Shown one piece after another: positions 32,097-42,120 of a stretch of DNA of 64,000 nucleotides. The stretch is taken from the NCBI RefSeq assembly GCF_030867385.1, contig NZ_JAPFBJ010000003.1, forward strand, positions 496,001 to 560,000, written 5' to 3'. The translations under genes were made by a program, and so were the position numbers. Each line of letters begins with the position of its first letter. The first letter of the stretch is position 1. This DNA is from Sphingobium sp. DEHP117 (lineage in GTDB: Bacteria > Pseudomonadota > Alphaproteobacteria > Sphingomonadales > Sphingomonadaceae). The notes under the pieces are model-generated. The model saw only the letters and a list, made by a program, of their open reading frames with translations. It did no database searches and had not been told where the DNA came from.

Positions 32097-32813
32097 CTAG
32101 AATTTGAACTTGGTGCCTACGTAGACAGCCTGATCATCCTGCTTGCCATCAGTGATCGGCGCGAGGCGGTTGTCCGGCCCCTTATAGCGTACACCCGCCG
32201 TAACGTTGAGGTTGCGGGTGAGCGAATAGCTGCTGCCGATCGCGACGCTGAGCTTGCTCTCGCCGGCAAGCGTCTGCGGCGCGGTGCCGGCATCGCGCTT
32301 GGCGTCAAGCTGTACGTCCGCCTTCAGGCGGGATGGTTTGCTCTCCAGCGAAAAATTGCCTGCGACGGGCATGTCGATGAAAACCGGGTCCAGAGACTTG
32401 CTGCCCACCTTGTCCGGCAGGGCGAACTTGCGCCAGCCGCGCGATGCATCGAGGTTGAAGGCCAGCGGCGCGATGCTGAGCGGCCCGGCGGCGCGCTCCT
32501 CGCCCCGCGCGGCGCCTTGATCCGCGCGCACCAGCACGGTGATCGAGCGGCGGCCGCTCAAGGAGCCGCTGGTCGGCGTGAAGCGGAACTGATTGCCGCC
32601 GCGCTTCAACACCGCGCGGGCATAAGCGGAGGAGAGCTTGGGATCGTGGATCGCGGGCGTGAACGAGGCGATGCTGCCCAGCTCACCCAGCGACACGGGC
32701 ACGGTGCTGCGCAGACGGAGCAAGTCACCCACGGCGCCGAGCGCAGGCACAGCCGCGACAAGCGCGAGCCCCGCAACCAGCGTGTATCCGACATGCTCCC
32801 TGAACCCGGCCAT
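32097..32813 (-). CDS. Exported protein with outer-membrane beta-barrel-like C-terminus
   Basis: 238 residues from MAGFREHVGY; Met at 32852 is possible. An N-terminal hydrophobic segment (TLVAGLALVAAVPALGAVG) is a likely signal peptide. The C-terminal part has alternating strands (SLTRNLNVTAGVRYKG; DQAVYVGTKFKF) ending in Phe, as in outer-membrane barrels. I do not recognise a named family. Divergent from the DUF3576 gene. Confidence 0.65.
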   Translation of the reverse strand: MAGFREHVGYTLVAGLALVAAVPALGAVGDLLRLRSTVPVSLGELGSIASFTPAIHDPKLSSAYARAVLKRGGNQFRFTPTSGSLSGRRSITVLVRADQGAARGEERAAGPLSIAPLAFNLDASRGWRKFALPDKVGSKSLDPVFIDMPVAGNFSLESKPSRLKADVQLDAKRDAGTAPQTLAGESKLSVAIGSSYSLTRNLNVTAGVRYKGPDNRLAPITDGKQDDQAVYVGTKFKF

Positions 32814-32992
32814 TCCCAGTCCGACTCTTATTGTCTTTGATGGCGCTATCATATGCCTTTCCCGTGAAAATTTCCAGCTTTACCCCTAATATTTTTGAAT
32901 ATCTTGCCGAATGGCGCAGGGTGGCTATAGAAGCACGACATCCGTGCCGCGGCTGCATCGTCGCGTCCGCCGCCAAGACTGGAAAGTGCGCC

Positions 32993-33448
32993 ATGACATT
33001 GCAGTTCCCCGCCCGTCTCCTTGCCTCTGCCGCGATCGTCCTCGCGCTCGGCGGGCTTGCCGCCTGTTCGGGCGGCAACAAGCGCCCCAAGGCGGATCTG
33101 GCGGCATCGAAGGTGACGACGATCGGCGTCAACGCCTATCTGTGGCGCGCGAGCCTCGAAACGCTTTCGTTCATGCCGCTGGTGCAGACCGATTCGAATG
33201 GCGGCGTGATCGTGACGGACTGGTACGCCAACCCCAATGCGGTGGGTGAACGCATGAAGGTGACGGTGACGATCCTCGATCAGGATCTGCGCGCCGATGC
33301 GCTGCGCGTCGCCGCCAGCCGCCAGGTGAACCAGAACGGCCAGTGGGTCGAGGTGCCGGTTCAGGCCGCCACGGTGCAGAAGCTGGAGGAGATCATCCTC
33401 ACCAAGGCGCGTGACCTGCGCCGCATGGCGATCGGCGAGCAGGACTGA
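32993..33448 (+). CDS. DUF3576 domain lipoprotein
   Basis: 151 residues from MTLQFPARLL. Signal sequence LLASAAIVLALGGLAAC with a lipobox LAAC, so probably lipid-anchored. The domain (TTIGVNAYLWRASLETLSFMPLVQTDSNGGVIVTDWY ... LRRMAIGEQD) is DUF3576, of unknown function and usual in alphaproteobacteria before leuS. It precedes leuS by 73 bp and is probably in the same operon as leuS-lptE-holA. Confidence 0.9.
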   Translation: MTLQFPARLLASAAIVLALGGLAACSGGNKRPKADLAASKVTTIGVNAYLWRASLETLSFMPLVQTDSNGGVIVTDWYANPNAVGERMKVTVTILDQDLRADALRVAASRQVNQNGQWVEVPVQAATVQKLEEIILTKARDLRRMAIGEQD

Positions 33449-33521
33449 TCGGCCAGCATCCACCAGTGTTACAATGAGCCGGGGCGTCGGCGGATGCGCC
33501 CGGCGGGGAGCATGACGAACA

Positions 33522-36038
33522 ATGCAAAGGCGCTTCAACCCGCTGGACGCGGACGCCAAATGGCAGCGCATATGGGACGAGAAACAGAGCTTTCGCGCTG
33601 ACGACGCTTCGCCCAAGCCGCGTTCCTACGTGCTGGAGATGTTCCCCTACCCCTCCGGCCGCATCCACATCGGCCATGTCCGCAACTACACGATGGGCGA
33701 CGTGCTGGCGCGCTTTCGCCGCATGCGCGGCTACGAAGTGCTGCACCCGATGGGGTGGGACGCGTTCGGCATGCCGGCCGAAAATGCCGCGATGGAGAAA
33801 AAGGTCCATCCCGGCGACTGGACCCGATCCAACATCGCCAACATGAAGGCGCAGCTGAAGCGCCTCGGCTTCGCGCTGGACTGGAGCCGCGAGCTGGCGA
33901 CCTGCGAGCCGGACTATTACGGGCAGGAGCAGGCGCTGTTCCTCGATCTCTATGAGGCGGGCCTCGTCTATCGCAAGGAGAGCGCGGTCAACTGGGACCC
34001 GGTCGATATGACCGTGCTGGCGAACGAGCAGGTGATCGACGGCAAGGGCTGGCGCTCCGGCGCGCCGGTGGAGAAGCGCAAGCTCAGCCAGTGGTTCCTC
34101 AAGATCACCCAGTTCGCAGACGATCTGCTCGATGGGCTGGGTAGCCTCGATCAGTGGCCGGACAAGGTCAAGCTGATGCAGGAGAACTGGATCGGCAAGT
34201 CGGTCGGCCTGCAGTTCTCGTTCAAGCTGGACCGCGCGGTTGGCGATGCAAACAGCCTTGAGGTCTTCTCCACCCGGCCCGACACCATCTTCGGGGCGAG
34301 CTTTGCCGCCATCGCCGCCGATCATCCGATCGCGCTCGAACTCGCCAAGACCGACGCCAACCTCGCCGCCTTTGCCGACGAATGCCGCAAGACCGGCACC
34401 GCCGCCGCCGAGATCGAGACGCAGGAAAAGCTGGGATACGACACCGGCGTTTCGGTGATCCACCCTTTCACGGGAGCCACGCTGCCGCTGTTCGTCGCCA
34501 ATTTCGTGCTGATGGAATATGGCACCGGCGCGGTGATGGCGGTGCCCGCGCATGACCAGCGCGACCTCGATTTCGCGCGCAAATATATGCTCGCCACGCC
34601 GCGCGTCGTCTCGGCCGATGGCGAGGATGCGCCGGTCAGTGACGAAGCCTATACCGGGCCGGGCACGCTCATCAATTCGGATTTCCTCAACGGCATGGAT
34701 GTCGAAGTCGCCAAGGCCGCCGTCATCGCGCGCGCCGAGAGCGAGGGCTGGGGCAAGGGCACGACCGTGTGGCGCCTGCGCGACTGGGGCGTTTCGCGCC
34801 AGCGCTATTGGGGCACGCCGATCCCGTTCATCCATTGCGACGAGTGCGGCGTGGTGCCGGTGCCGAAGGACCAGTTGCCCGTGGTGCTGCCCGAAGATGT
34901 GAGCTTCGACATTCCCGGCAACCCGCTGGAGCGGCACCCGACATGGAAGCACGCCCCCTGTCCGAAGTGCGACAAACCCGCCCGGCGCGAGACGGACACG
35001 CTCGACACCTTCGTCGACTCAAGCTGGTATTTCATCCGCTTCGCCAGCCAGCCCGATGACAAGCCGTTCGACAAGGCGGTGGCCGAGCAGTGGTTGCCCG
35101 TCGGCCAGTATATCGGCGGTATCGAACATGCGATCCTCCACCTGCTCTACGCGCGCTTTTGGACCCGCGCGCTGAACCACTGCGGCAAGATAGATGTGAA
35201 GGAGCCGTTCGCCGGCTTGTTCACCCAGGGCATGGTGACGCATGAGACGTATAAGTCTCCGGACGGCAAATGGCTCGCGCCCGAAGAGGTCGAGAAGCGC
35301 GGCGAAGGCTATGTGATGGTCAATGGTGGCGCGTCGGTCACGCTGGGGCGTGTCGAGAAGATGTCGAAGTCGAAGAAGAATGTCGTCGATCCAGATGACA
35401 TCATCGACCAATATGGCGCGGACGCGGTGCGCTGGTTTATGCTGTCCGACTCTCCGCCCGAGCGCGATCTGCCGTGGACGGCGAGCGGCATCGAGGGCAG
35501 CTGGCGCTTCGTCAACCGGCTGTGGAGACTGTTCGGCGCTGCGGATGAGACGGGCGACGGCGCAGAAGACAAGGCGCTCGACCGCAAGCTGCACCAGACC
35601 ATCGACGGCGTGGCGAAGGACATAGAGGCGCTGTCGTTCAACAAGGCGGTGGCGAAGATTTACGAGCTGGCGAACGCGATCGAGAAAGCCGCGCCTTCCG
35701 CCAGCCGCGCCGCCGCGATCCGCGCGCTCGCGCTGCTCGTCGCGCCGATGGTGCCGCATCTGGCCGAGGAAGCTTGGGCGGACATGGGGCAGACAGGCCT
35801 CATCGCCGACGCCATCTGGCCCGAGGTCGACCCCGCGCTGCTCGTTGAGGATGAAGTGACCATCGCCTGCCAGGTGATGGGCAAGCTGCGCGACACGATC
35901 ACGGTGGCGAAGGGGCTGCCCAAGGATCAGCTGGAAGCCCTCGCGCTTGCCGCGCCCAATGTCGCGCGCATCATGGATGGCGCGGCCCCAAAGAAAATCA
36001 TTGTGGTGCCGGACCGGCTGGTCAACATAGTGATATGA
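33522..36038 (+). CDS. leuS: Leucyl-tRNA synthetase
   Basis: 838 residues, class I synthetase: [14 protein letters not shown] (HIGH motif), the editing domain CP1 ([20 protein letters not shown]), zinc-like [10 protein letters not shown] ... [15 protein letters not shown] (KMSKS), and the anticodon-binding C-terminus ending [10 protein letters not shown]. Stop overlaps the lptE start by 4 bp. Confidence 0.98.
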   Translation: MQRRFNPLDADAKWQRIWDEKQSFRADDASPKPRSYVLEMFPYPSGRIHIGHVRNYTMGDVLARFRRMRGYEVLHPMGWDAFGMPAENAAMEKKVHPGDWTRSNIANMKAQLKRLGFALDWSRELATCEPDYYGQEQALFLDLYEAGLVYRKESAVNWDPVDMTVLANEQVIDGKGWRSGAPVEKRKLSQWFLKITQFADDLLDGLGSLDQWPDKVKLMQENWIGKSVGLQFSFKLDRAVGDANSLEVFSTRPDTIFGASFAAIAADHPIALELAKTDANLAAFADECRKTGTAAAEIETQEKLGYDTGVSVIHPFTGATLPLFVANFVLMEYGTGAVMAVPAHDQRDLDFARKYMLATPRVVSADGEDAPVSDEAYTGPGTLINSDFLNGMDVEVAKAAVIARAESEGWGKGTTVWRLRDWGVSRQRYWGTPIPFIHCDECGVVPVPKDQLPVVLPEDVSFDIPGNPLERHPTWKHAPCPKCDKPARRETDTLDTFVDSSWYFIRFASQPDDKPFDKAVAEQWLPVGQYIGGIEHAILHLLYARFWTRALNHCGKIDVKEPFAGLFTQGMVTHETYKSPDGKWLAPEEVEKRGEGYVMVNGGASVTLGRVEKMSKSKKNVVDPDDIIDQYGADAVRWFMLSDSPPERDLPWTASGIEGSWRFVNRLWRLFGAADETGDGAEDKALDRKLHQTIDGVAKDIEALSFNKAVAKIYELANAIEKAAPSASRAAAIRALALLVAPMVPHLAEEAWADMGQTGLIADAIWPEVDPALLVEDEVTIACQVMGKLRDTITVAKGLPKDQLEALALAAPNVARIMDGAAPKKIIVVPDRLVNIVI

Positions 36039-36577
36039 AACGCCTCGCCGCCCTCGCCTTGGCTCTCGCCGCCCTGCCCGCGCTTGCCTCCTGCGGCCTG
36101 CGCCCGCTCTATGGCAGCGGCACGCAGGGCACGGTCGCCCGCGCCATCGGCTCGGTGCAGGTCGATGCGATCGAGGGCAAGGCGGGCTGGCTTGTCACTA
36201 ACGCCCTCAATGAACGCCTCGCCGCCATCTCGGGCGGAGAGGGGCCGAGCTATCGCCTGCATGTGGAGCTGGACGACCAGATCACCGGCTTTGGTGTGCG
36301 CGCAGGCGACACCGTCTCGCGCGAGCGCCGCACGCTGCGCGCACGCTATCAGCTGTTCGACGGCGCGACCGGCGCGCTGGTGATGGACGCAACCGCAGGG
36401 TCTGACGCCGGTCTCGATGTCGCCAGCAGCGAATTTGCGACGATCGCGGCGGAAGACACCGCGCTCGAACGCCTGTCCGAGATTGTCGCGGACCAGATCG
36501 TCATGCGCATGGCGCAGAAGCTGGCAAATGAGCAGGCGGCTTCCTCCGCCCCGGCCCCCCAAGCCACTACGCCATGA
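36035..36577 (+). CDS. lptE: LPS assembly lipoprotein LptE
   Basis: 180 residues. Lipoprotein signal with lipobox LASC ([17 protein letters not shown]), the CGLRPLYG start being typical of alphaproteobacterial LptE. Forms the outer-membrane plug with LptD to place LPS in the outer leaflet. Classic leuS-lptE-holA order, both junctions 4-bp overlaps. The C-terminus is Ala/Pro-rich. Confidence 0.93.
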   Translation: MKRLAALALALAALPALASCGLRPLYGSGTQGTVARAIGSVQVDAIEGKAGWLVTNALNERLAAISGGEGPSYRLHVELDDQITGFGVRAGDTVSRERRTLRARYQLFDGATGALVMDATAGSDAGLDVASSEFATIAAEDTALERLSEIVADQIVMRMAQKLANEQAASSAPAPQATTP

Positions 36578-37599
36578 AGGCCAACCGGGCGCAGATCGAA
36601 AAGGCGCTCGACGCTCCCTCCCCCGAAACGCGCATCGTCCTGCTCTACGGACCTGACGAGGCAGGCAGCCTCGCGCTGCTCAAGCGGCTGGAGCGCGCAA
36701 TGGGCGAGGGCGCGGAGCGCATAGACCTGGACGGCGCGACGCTCAAATCAGACCCCGCTCGGCTGGCGGACGAGGCCGCGTCCTTCTCGATGTTCGGTGA
36801 CAAGCGCTGGGTGCGCGTAATGGGCGCGGGCGAGGAAAGCGTGTCCGCCATCGCCGCGCTGCTGGAGGCTCCTCAGGCGGGTAACCCGGTCGTGGCGGTC
36901 GCGGGCGCGATCAAGGGCACGTCGAAGCTCGCCAAGCTGTGCCTCGATTCTCCCCATGCTCTCGCCTTCGCCAGCTACGCGCCGGACGAGCGGGAGGCGG
37001 CGCAGATCGCGCAGGCCCAGGCGCGTGAACGCGGGCTGCGCCTCTCCACCGAACTTGCGCGGCGCATCGCCGACCTTTGCGGCAACGACCGCGCGCTGAT
37101 GGCGGGCGAGGTGGAGAAGATCGCGCTCTATCTCGACGCCACGCCCGAGCACCCCGCCGAAGCCACGGCCGAGGCGCTCGACGCCCTTTCCGCCGGGGCG
37201 AGCGAGAGCGATGTCGGCCCGCTGGTCAATGCCGTGCTCGGCGGAGACGCTGCCGCCCTGCATCATGAACTGGCGCAGCTTCAGGCAAGCGCGACGCCGC
37301 TCGCCAGCGTAACCCGCCCCTTGCTCAACCGCGCGCTACTCGTCGCGCAGATCGGCGCCGCGTTCGAGCGCAGCGGCAGCATGGACAAGGCTATGGAGAC
37401 AGAGGGCAAGGCGGTATTCTGGAAAGAAAAGGGCACGGTCCAGAAACAGGCGCGCATCTGGAGCGGCGACAAGGCCGGCAGGCTGATCGAACGCCTGCTG
37501 GAGGCCGAGCGTCTGACCCGCAGCTCCACCGGCCCCGGCGACGCCGCCGTGCGGCAGGAATTGCTGACGATAACACGGCAGGCCGCCCGCAGCAGATAA
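36574..37599 (+). CDS. holA: DNA polymerase III delta subunit
   Basis: 341 residues, clamp-loader AAA+ fold without functional Walker motifs: RIVLLYGPDEAGSLALLKRLERA, FGDKRWVRVMGAG, ALMAGEVEKIALY, then the helical C-terminal collar. Opens the beta clamp. Last gene of the leuS-lptE-holA operon. Confidence 0.95.
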   Translation: MKANRAQIEKALDAPSPETRIVLLYGPDEAGSLALLKRLERAMGEGAERIDLDGATLKSDPARLADEAASFSMFGDKRWVRVMGAGEESVSAIAALLEAPQAGNPVVAVAGAIKGTSKLAKLCLDSPHALAFASYAPDEREAAQIAQAQARERGLRLSTELARRIADLCGNDRALMAGEVEKIALYLDATPEHPAEATAEALDALSAGASESDVGPLVNAVLGGDAAALHHELAQLQASATPLASVTRPLLNRALLVAQIGAAFERSGSMDKAMETEGKAVFWKEKGTVQKQARIWSGDKAGRLIERLLEAERLTRSSTGPGDAAVRQELLTITRQAARSR

Positions 37600-37616
37600 G
37601 TCTGATAAAACTGGGT

Positions 37617-37695
37617 GTCATTCCCGCGAAAGCGGGAATCCCGGGTAGCGGGCGCTATCCGTGGGAGTCTGGATCCCCGCTTTCGCGGGGATGAC
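37617..37695. repeat. REP-type inverted repeat pair, family 3
   Basis: Two 25-bp arms, each a hairpin itself (TCCCGCGAAAGCGGGA and CCCCGCTTTCGCGGGG), in inverse orientation 29 bp apart. The arms differ at two positions that preserve pairing inside each hairpin. Lies between holA and msrB and may also stabilise or terminate the operon transcript. Confidence 0.8.
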
Positions 37696-37755
37696 GGTGT
37701 TCTGGCCCTGTGCCATCCCTTGCGCTCTCTCCTATGCGCAACCATATTGTCGCGC

Positions 37756-38151
37756 ATGGACAAGATCACCCTCACCGACGAAGAATGGCGCGAGAAGCTC
37801 AGCGCCGAGCAATATCACATCCTGCGCCAGGCAGGCACGGAGCGCGCGTTTACCGGCGAATATGACCATTTGTTCGCGGATGGCACCTACCTGTGTGCCG
37901 GTTGCGGCTCCGAATTGTTCACCAGCGGCGAGAAATACAACAGCGGCTGCGGCTGGCCCGCCTTTACCGCCCCGGTCGATGGCGAGGCGATCGATAATTA
38001 CGAGGACAACAGCCACGGCATGCGCCGTGTGGAGGTGCGCTGCTCGCGCTGCGACGGGCATCTCGGCCATGTCTTCCCGGATGGGCCGGGCGAGAACGGC
38101 CTGCGCTATTGCATCAACAGCGCCGCCCTCGAATTCAAGCCGCGTTCATAG
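37756..38151 (+). CDS. msrB: Peptide-methionine (R)-S-oxide reductase MsrB
   Basis: 131 residues from MDKITLTDEE. Two CxxC zinc pairs (CAGCGSELF, CSRCDGHLGH), SGCGWPAF, and catalytic Cys in LRYCINSAALEF. Repairs methionine-R-sulfoxide in proteins with thioredoxin. Cytoplasmic, no MsrA fusion. The coding start is set by family length and lies about 60 bp after the REP pair. Confidence 0.96.
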   Translation: MDKITLTDEEWREKLSAEQYHILRQAGTERAFTGEYDHLFADGTYLCAGCGSELFTSGEKYNSGCGWPAFTAPVDGEAIDNYEDNSHGMRRVEVRCSRCDGHLGHVFPDGPGENGLRYCINSAALEFKPRS

Positions 38152-38228
38152 TGCCGACCATATCTGCTTGCGGCGGATTCCGCTAACGGGTAAGCCGCTG
38201 GCAGGATGAGAGTGCGAGACGGTTGGGC

Positions 38229-40250
38229 ATGGCGAAGGCGCACACTGTGAAAATCTGGCTCGTCCGGCTGTTGAAAATCGGGGGAATTACGGCTGCGGCC
38301 GGCTTCATCGCGCTGGTCGCGGCGGTGGTTGTGGCGATGCAGTCGCTCCCCAGCTTCGAGAGCCTCAAATCCTCACCCAACGGCCAGATGATCCGCGTGC
38401 ACGCGGCGGACGGCACGGTCATCGTCTCGCTCGGCCCCAGCTTCGGCCGCTGGCTCTCCGTCGATCAGATCCCGGCGGTGATGAAGGACGCGATGGTCAG
38501 CGTCGAGGACAAGCGCTTTTACTATCACCCCGGTATCGACCCGGTCGGCATGGCGCGCGCGGGCTGGTTTGCGGTCCAGCATCGCGGCACCGGGCGGCGG
38601 TTGCAGGGCGCATCCACCATCACGCAACAGCTTGCGCGCAACGTCTTCCTCAACAACAGCTATTCGTTCGGCCGCAAGGCGCGCGAGATGATCCTCGCGC
38701 TGGCGATGGAGCGCAAATTCTCCAAGCGCCAGATCCTGGAGCTATACCTCAACAAGGTCTATTTCGGCGGCGGCGCCTACGGCGTGGATGCGGCGAGCCG
38801 CAAGTTCTTCGGCCACCCCGGAACGACCCTGAGCCTGCCCGAGGCGGCGATCATCGCCGGGCTGGTCAAGGCACCGTCCAACTATAGCCCGACGGCGGAT
38901 GCCAAGGCGGCGGTGGACCGCGCCTCTGTCGTGCTCGATGTCATGCGCAGGAACGGCGTCATCTCCCAGCGCGAGCTGGAAGCCGCCAAGCTCGATCATG
39001 TCTCGCTCGCGCCCGAAGCGCCGCAGAACAGCGTGCGCTATTTCACCGACTGGGCGCTGCCGCAGCTTGATATGCTGATTGACGAGCCGGTTGAGCCGCT
39101 GGAGGTTTACACGACGATAGACCTCACTATGCAGCGCGCGGCGACCCAGTCCCTCACCCGCAACGCGCCGAAGAACGCTCAGGCAGCGCTGGTGGCGCTT
39201 GACCGGGATGGCGCGGTGCGCGCTATGGTCGGCGGGCTGGATTATGTCAGCTCCAACTATAACCGCGCGACCACCGCCGTGCGCCAGCCCGGCTCCGCCT
39301 TCAAGCTGTTCGTCTATCTTGCTGCGCTCGAAGGCGGATACAGCCCGGATACGCATGTTGTGGACGAGCCGGTCGAGATTGACGGCTGGTCCCCGCGCAA
39401 CAGCAACGGCAAGAACGCGGGCGAGATCGACGTACGCACCGCCTTTGCCTATTCGATCAACACCGTGGCGGCCAAGCTCGGGCAGGAGGTCGGCTTCGGC
39501 ACCATCGCGGACATGGCGCGCCGCTTCGGCATCAGCACAGAGGTCAACACCCACCCCTCGATGGTGCTCGGCTCCTCAGACGCGCGGCTTATCGACATGA
39601 CCCGCGCCTTCGCGTCCGTCGCGCGCAAGGGCATTGCGGTGGCGCCCTATGGCATCACCAAGGTAACGACGGCGGACGGGCGGCTGCTCTACACCCATCA
39701 GGACGACACCAGCCGCGTGCTCGTCGCGCCATGGGTGGCGGCGGGGATCACGGACCTGCTGCAAACCGCCGTCAACATCGGCACCGGCCGCGCCGCGCAG
39801 ATCGGCCGCCCGGTGGCGGGCAAGACCGGCACGACGAGCAGCAACAAGGACGGCTGGTTCCTCGGCTTTTCCAGCGGCATCACCACCGGCGTCTGGATGG
39901 GCAACGACAAGGCGAAGGCGATCCCCGGCCTTCAGGGCGGCGCGGCCCCTGCCCGCGCCTTTGCGCAGTTCATGCGCACGGCAGTGGCGAAACGCCCGGT
40001 CGAGCAGTTCGAGACTGAGGTCACGCTGCCCGAATGGCAGCTGGAGCCGGACAACGAAGCCTATTATGGCAATGCCGACGATGTGCAATATGTGGACGAG
40101 GACGGCAACCCGCTGCCCAACGGCCCGCAAGACCGCTATCCGCGCGATCCTGACAGTATCGACCCATCAGGGGACGAACCGCCGCCGGGCCGCCTCGATC
40201 AGCGCTGGATCGACGATGTGCTGGGTCGGCCCCGCCAGCCCAAGCCGTAA
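38229..40250 (+). CDS. Class A penicillin-binding protein (GT51 + transpeptidase)
   Basis: 673 residues from ATG 38229. One membrane helix (ITAAAGFIALVAAVVVAM), then a GT51 glycosyltransferase with catalytic Glu in VSVEDKRFYYHPGID and GASTITQQLARN, and LYLNKVYFGGGAYGV. The transpeptidase has SxxK as RQPGSAFKLF, SxN in YSINTVAAKLG and KTGT. The tail is acidic and Pro-rich. Polymerises and cross-links peptidoglycan. Shorter than PBP1a and without an OB domain insert, so closer to PbpC/PBP1-like short forms. Confidence 0.93.
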   Translation: MAKAHTVKIWLVRLLKIGGITAAAGFIALVAAVVVAMQSLPSFESLKSSPNGQMIRVHAADGTVIVSLGPSFGRWLSVDQIPAVMKDAMVSVEDKRFYYHPGIDPVGMARAGWFAVQHRGTGRRLQGASTITQQLARNVFLNNSYSFGRKAREMILALAMERKFSKRQILELYLNKVYFGGGAYGVDAASRKFFGHPGTTLSLPEAAIIAGLVKAPSNYSPTADAKAAVDRASVVLDVMRRNGVISQRELEAAKLDHVSLAPEAPQNSVRYFTDWALPQLDMLIDEPVEPLEVYTTIDLTMQRAATQSLTRNAPKNAQAALVALDRDGAVRAMVGGLDYVSSNYNRATTAVRQPGSAFKLFVYLAALEGGYSPDTHVVDEPVEIDGWSPRNSNGKNAGEIDVRTAFAYSINTVAAKLGQEVGFGTIADMARRFGISTEVNTHPSMVLGSSDARLIDMTRAFASVARKGIAVAPYGITKVTTADGRLLYTHQDDTSRVLVAPWVAAGITDLLQTAVNIGTGRAAQIGRPVAGKTGTTSSNKDGWFLGFSSGITTGVWMGNDKAKAIPGLQGGAAPARAFAQFMRTAVAKRPVEQFETEVTLPEWQLEPDNEAYYGNADDVQYVDEDGNPLPNGPQDRYPRDPDSIDPSGDEPPPGRLDQRWIDDVLGRPRQPKP

Positions 40251-40255
40251 ACAGG

Positions 40256-40942
40256 CTATCCCGTAAACCGGTGCAGCGCGCCGCCGTGCTTGCGCAGCCA
40301 TTGGCGCGCGGGTGCCGGGTCTTCGCCCAGAATATCTTTGTGCGCGGCGTGGAAGGCGGGGCTGTGGTCCATATGCAGCCGGTGCGCCACCTCGTGCGCG
40401 ACGATGGCGCGGCGTACCTCGGCAGGGGCGAGGATCAGCCGCCAGCTATAGCGGATCGCGCCCGACGATGCGCAGCTGCCCCAGCGCCCGCGTGGATCGC
40501 CGATCGAGACGGACGCCACCGTCAACCCCGCCCCGTCGGCCATATCATAGGTTTCGGCGCGCAGCCGCTCCAGCGCAAGGGCTTTGAGCCATCGGATCAG
40601 GCGAGGAGCCACCGTCTCCTCCGGCCCGCCCAACACGATGCGCGCATCCTCAAGATGGGGTTTGCGCGGGGCCGCTCGGTCCCAGACGATAACGCGCTCC
40701 AGCCCCTCCACCGGCACAACCGCGCCTGGCACCAGCCGCACGAGTGCTGGCGCCTTCTCCAGCTGCGCCCCTATCCACTCTTCCTGCGTCGCTGCCCAGT
40801 CGAGTGCGTTGCGCAGCCGCCCGCGCGCGGGGATGGAAAGGCGCAGCTCAGATCGCGCGGTATCGTAGCGGAGCCGGTATCCCTTCGCCCGCGCATTGCG
40901 AAGCACGATGACGGGCAGCTCCCGCCCCGCCACGCGCAGCAC
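40256..40942 (-). CDS. YgjP/SprT-like zinc metallopeptidase
   Basis: 228 residues from GTG 40942, with GAGGAGG about 14 bp upstream; TTG 40993 is another plausible start, overlapping the previous gene. Signature VAHEVAHRLHMDHSPAFHAAH gives the HExxH-type zinc site (HEVAH plus a later His), with WGSCASSGAIRYSWRLILAP before it, as in the DUF45/YgjP family. Probably a cytoplasmic peptidase-like protein with unknown substrate. Next in line after the YcgN-family gene. Confidence 0.85.
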   Translation of the reverse strand: MLRVAGRELPVIVLRNARAKGYRLRYDTARSELRLSIPARGRLRNALDWAATQEEWIGAQLEKAPALVRLVPGAVVPVEGLERVIVWDRAAPRKPHLEDARIVLGGPEETVAPRLIRWLKALALERLRAETYDMADGAGLTVASVSIGDPRGRWGSCASSGAIRYSWRLILAPAEVRRAIVAHEVAHRLHMDHSPAFHAAHKDILGEDPAPARQWLRKHGGALHRFTG

Positions 40943-40961
40943 CGGCGGCGGCGATGCCTCC

Positions 40962-41405
40962 TCAGATTTCGCGCGAAACGAGATGATCCTCAATGTCCTG
41001 CCCTTCCGCCTCAGGCACGGTCCAGCCGCGCACCGACTCCCCCGCCGCGTGCACCGCCTCGCGGTCTCCGCACACAAGATAATGCCACGCGGGCAGAGCC
41101 TCGCCCTCATCGCGCAGCCGATAGGCGCAGGTGCGCGGCAGCCAGGCGAGACTGCCCACGGTTTCGGGGGTCAGTGTCACGCAGTCGGGCACATGGACGC
41201 GCCTGTTTTTATAGTCCGTGCAGCCGCCGCAGTCGCCATCCAGCATCTTGCAGCGGATATTGCTGAAATAGACCCGGCCGGTCTCTTCGTCCTCCGCCTT
41301 GTGGAGACAGCATTTGCCGCAGCCGTCGCACAACGCCTCCCACTCCGCCTTGGTGAGCGCGCTGAGCGGCAGCTCCCAGAAACGCGCGCGCAGGACGTCG
41401 GCCAC
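40962..41405 (-). CDS. YcgN/UPF0260 family Cys-rich protein
   Basis: 147 residues: FWELPLSALTKAEWEALCDGCGKCCLHK, then CKMLDGDCGGCTDYKNR and TCAYRLRDEGEALPAWHYLVCGD. The clustered Cys (CxxCxxCC and CxxC) suggest a metal or Fe-S site as in the YkgJ/UPF0153 relatives. Function not known. Encoded 1 bp after the SCO gene and followed by the YgjP-like gene. Confidence 0.9.
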   Translation of the reverse strand: MADVLRARFWELPLSALTKAEWEALCDGCGKCCLHKAEDEETGRVYFSNIRCKMLDGDCGGCTDYKNRRVHVPDCVTLTPETVGSLAWLPRTCAYRLRDEGEALPAWHYLVCGDREAVHAAGESVRGWTVPEAEGQDIEDHLVSREI

Positions 41406-41406
41406 T

Positions 41407-42048
41407 TTATTTTACCCAGCGATCGAGCGCGTCGGCGATCTGCTGCGGCGTGCCTTCCGCCTGCGGTGTGGTGTTGTCGTCTATCGGCAGCATGATCAGC
41501 GGCGCGCCATTGGGATCGAACAGCGCGGGCGTGCGCGTGTGGCTCACCAGATAGTCGGTCGCGCTCTTCTGCTGCTCCTTGGAATAGACGGTGACGAACT
41601 GCTTGGCGACGGCGGCGATCTGGTCCGGCGTGCCGGTGAGGCCGACAAGGCGCGGGTGGAAGGCCGCGACATAGGTCTTGAGCGTTGCCGGCGTGTCCCG
41701 CTCAGGATCGACCGAAATGAAGATCGGCTGCACCCTGGCTGCGCGCTTCACGTCCTTTTTCTCGAACAGCTTCAGCCCCTGCGCCACCCGTTGCAGATCG
41801 AGCGGGCAGACATCGGGGCAATAGGTATAGCCGAAATAGACGATGCGATACTGACCCTTGAAGTCCGCCCAGCTGCGCGGCTTGCCATCCTGATCGGTGA
41901 GCGTGAACGGCCCGCCGATGCTTGCCCCGCGCAGGTCTGTCTCGGCGGCAGCGGGCACCGTCTGGTTCGCGCCGGTATCCGGCTTATCGCACCCGGCCAG
42001 AGCCAGGGCACTTGCAACTACGGCGGAAAAAATCACTCTGTTCATCAT
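41407..42048 (-). CDS. SCO1/SenC family copper chaperone lipoprotein
   Basis: 213 residues from MMNRVIFSAV. Lipobox LAGC at the end of the signal. Thioredoxin fold with copper-binding YCPDVCPLDL (CxxxC) and a later His (HTRTPALFDPNG). Delivers copper to the CuA centre of cytochrome oxidase or acts as a thiol reductase. Divergent from the ankyrin-repeat gene. Confidence 0.93.
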   Translation of the reverse strand: MMNRVIFSAVVASALALAGCDKPDTGANQTVPAAAETDLRGASIGGPFTLTDQDGKPRSWADFKGQYRIVYFGYTYCPDVCPLDLQRVAQGLKLFEKKDVKRAARVQPIFISVDPERDTPATLKTYVAAFHPRLVGLTGTPDQIAAVAKQFVTVYSKEQQKSATDYLVSHTRTPALFDPNGAPLIMLPIDDNTTPQAEGTPQQIADALDRWVK

Positions 42049-42120
42049 CGGGCCAGCCTTGCAATGGCAGGGAGCGATTGGCAATTGCCAATCGTGCATC
42101 AAAAGCGGCATAACAGACCC

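Noticed and set aside
33399..34952. A 517-codon open frame opposite leuS
   Set aside because: Antisense to the HIGH-motif half of leuS, His/Arg-rich and without any domain; a shadow of the real gene.
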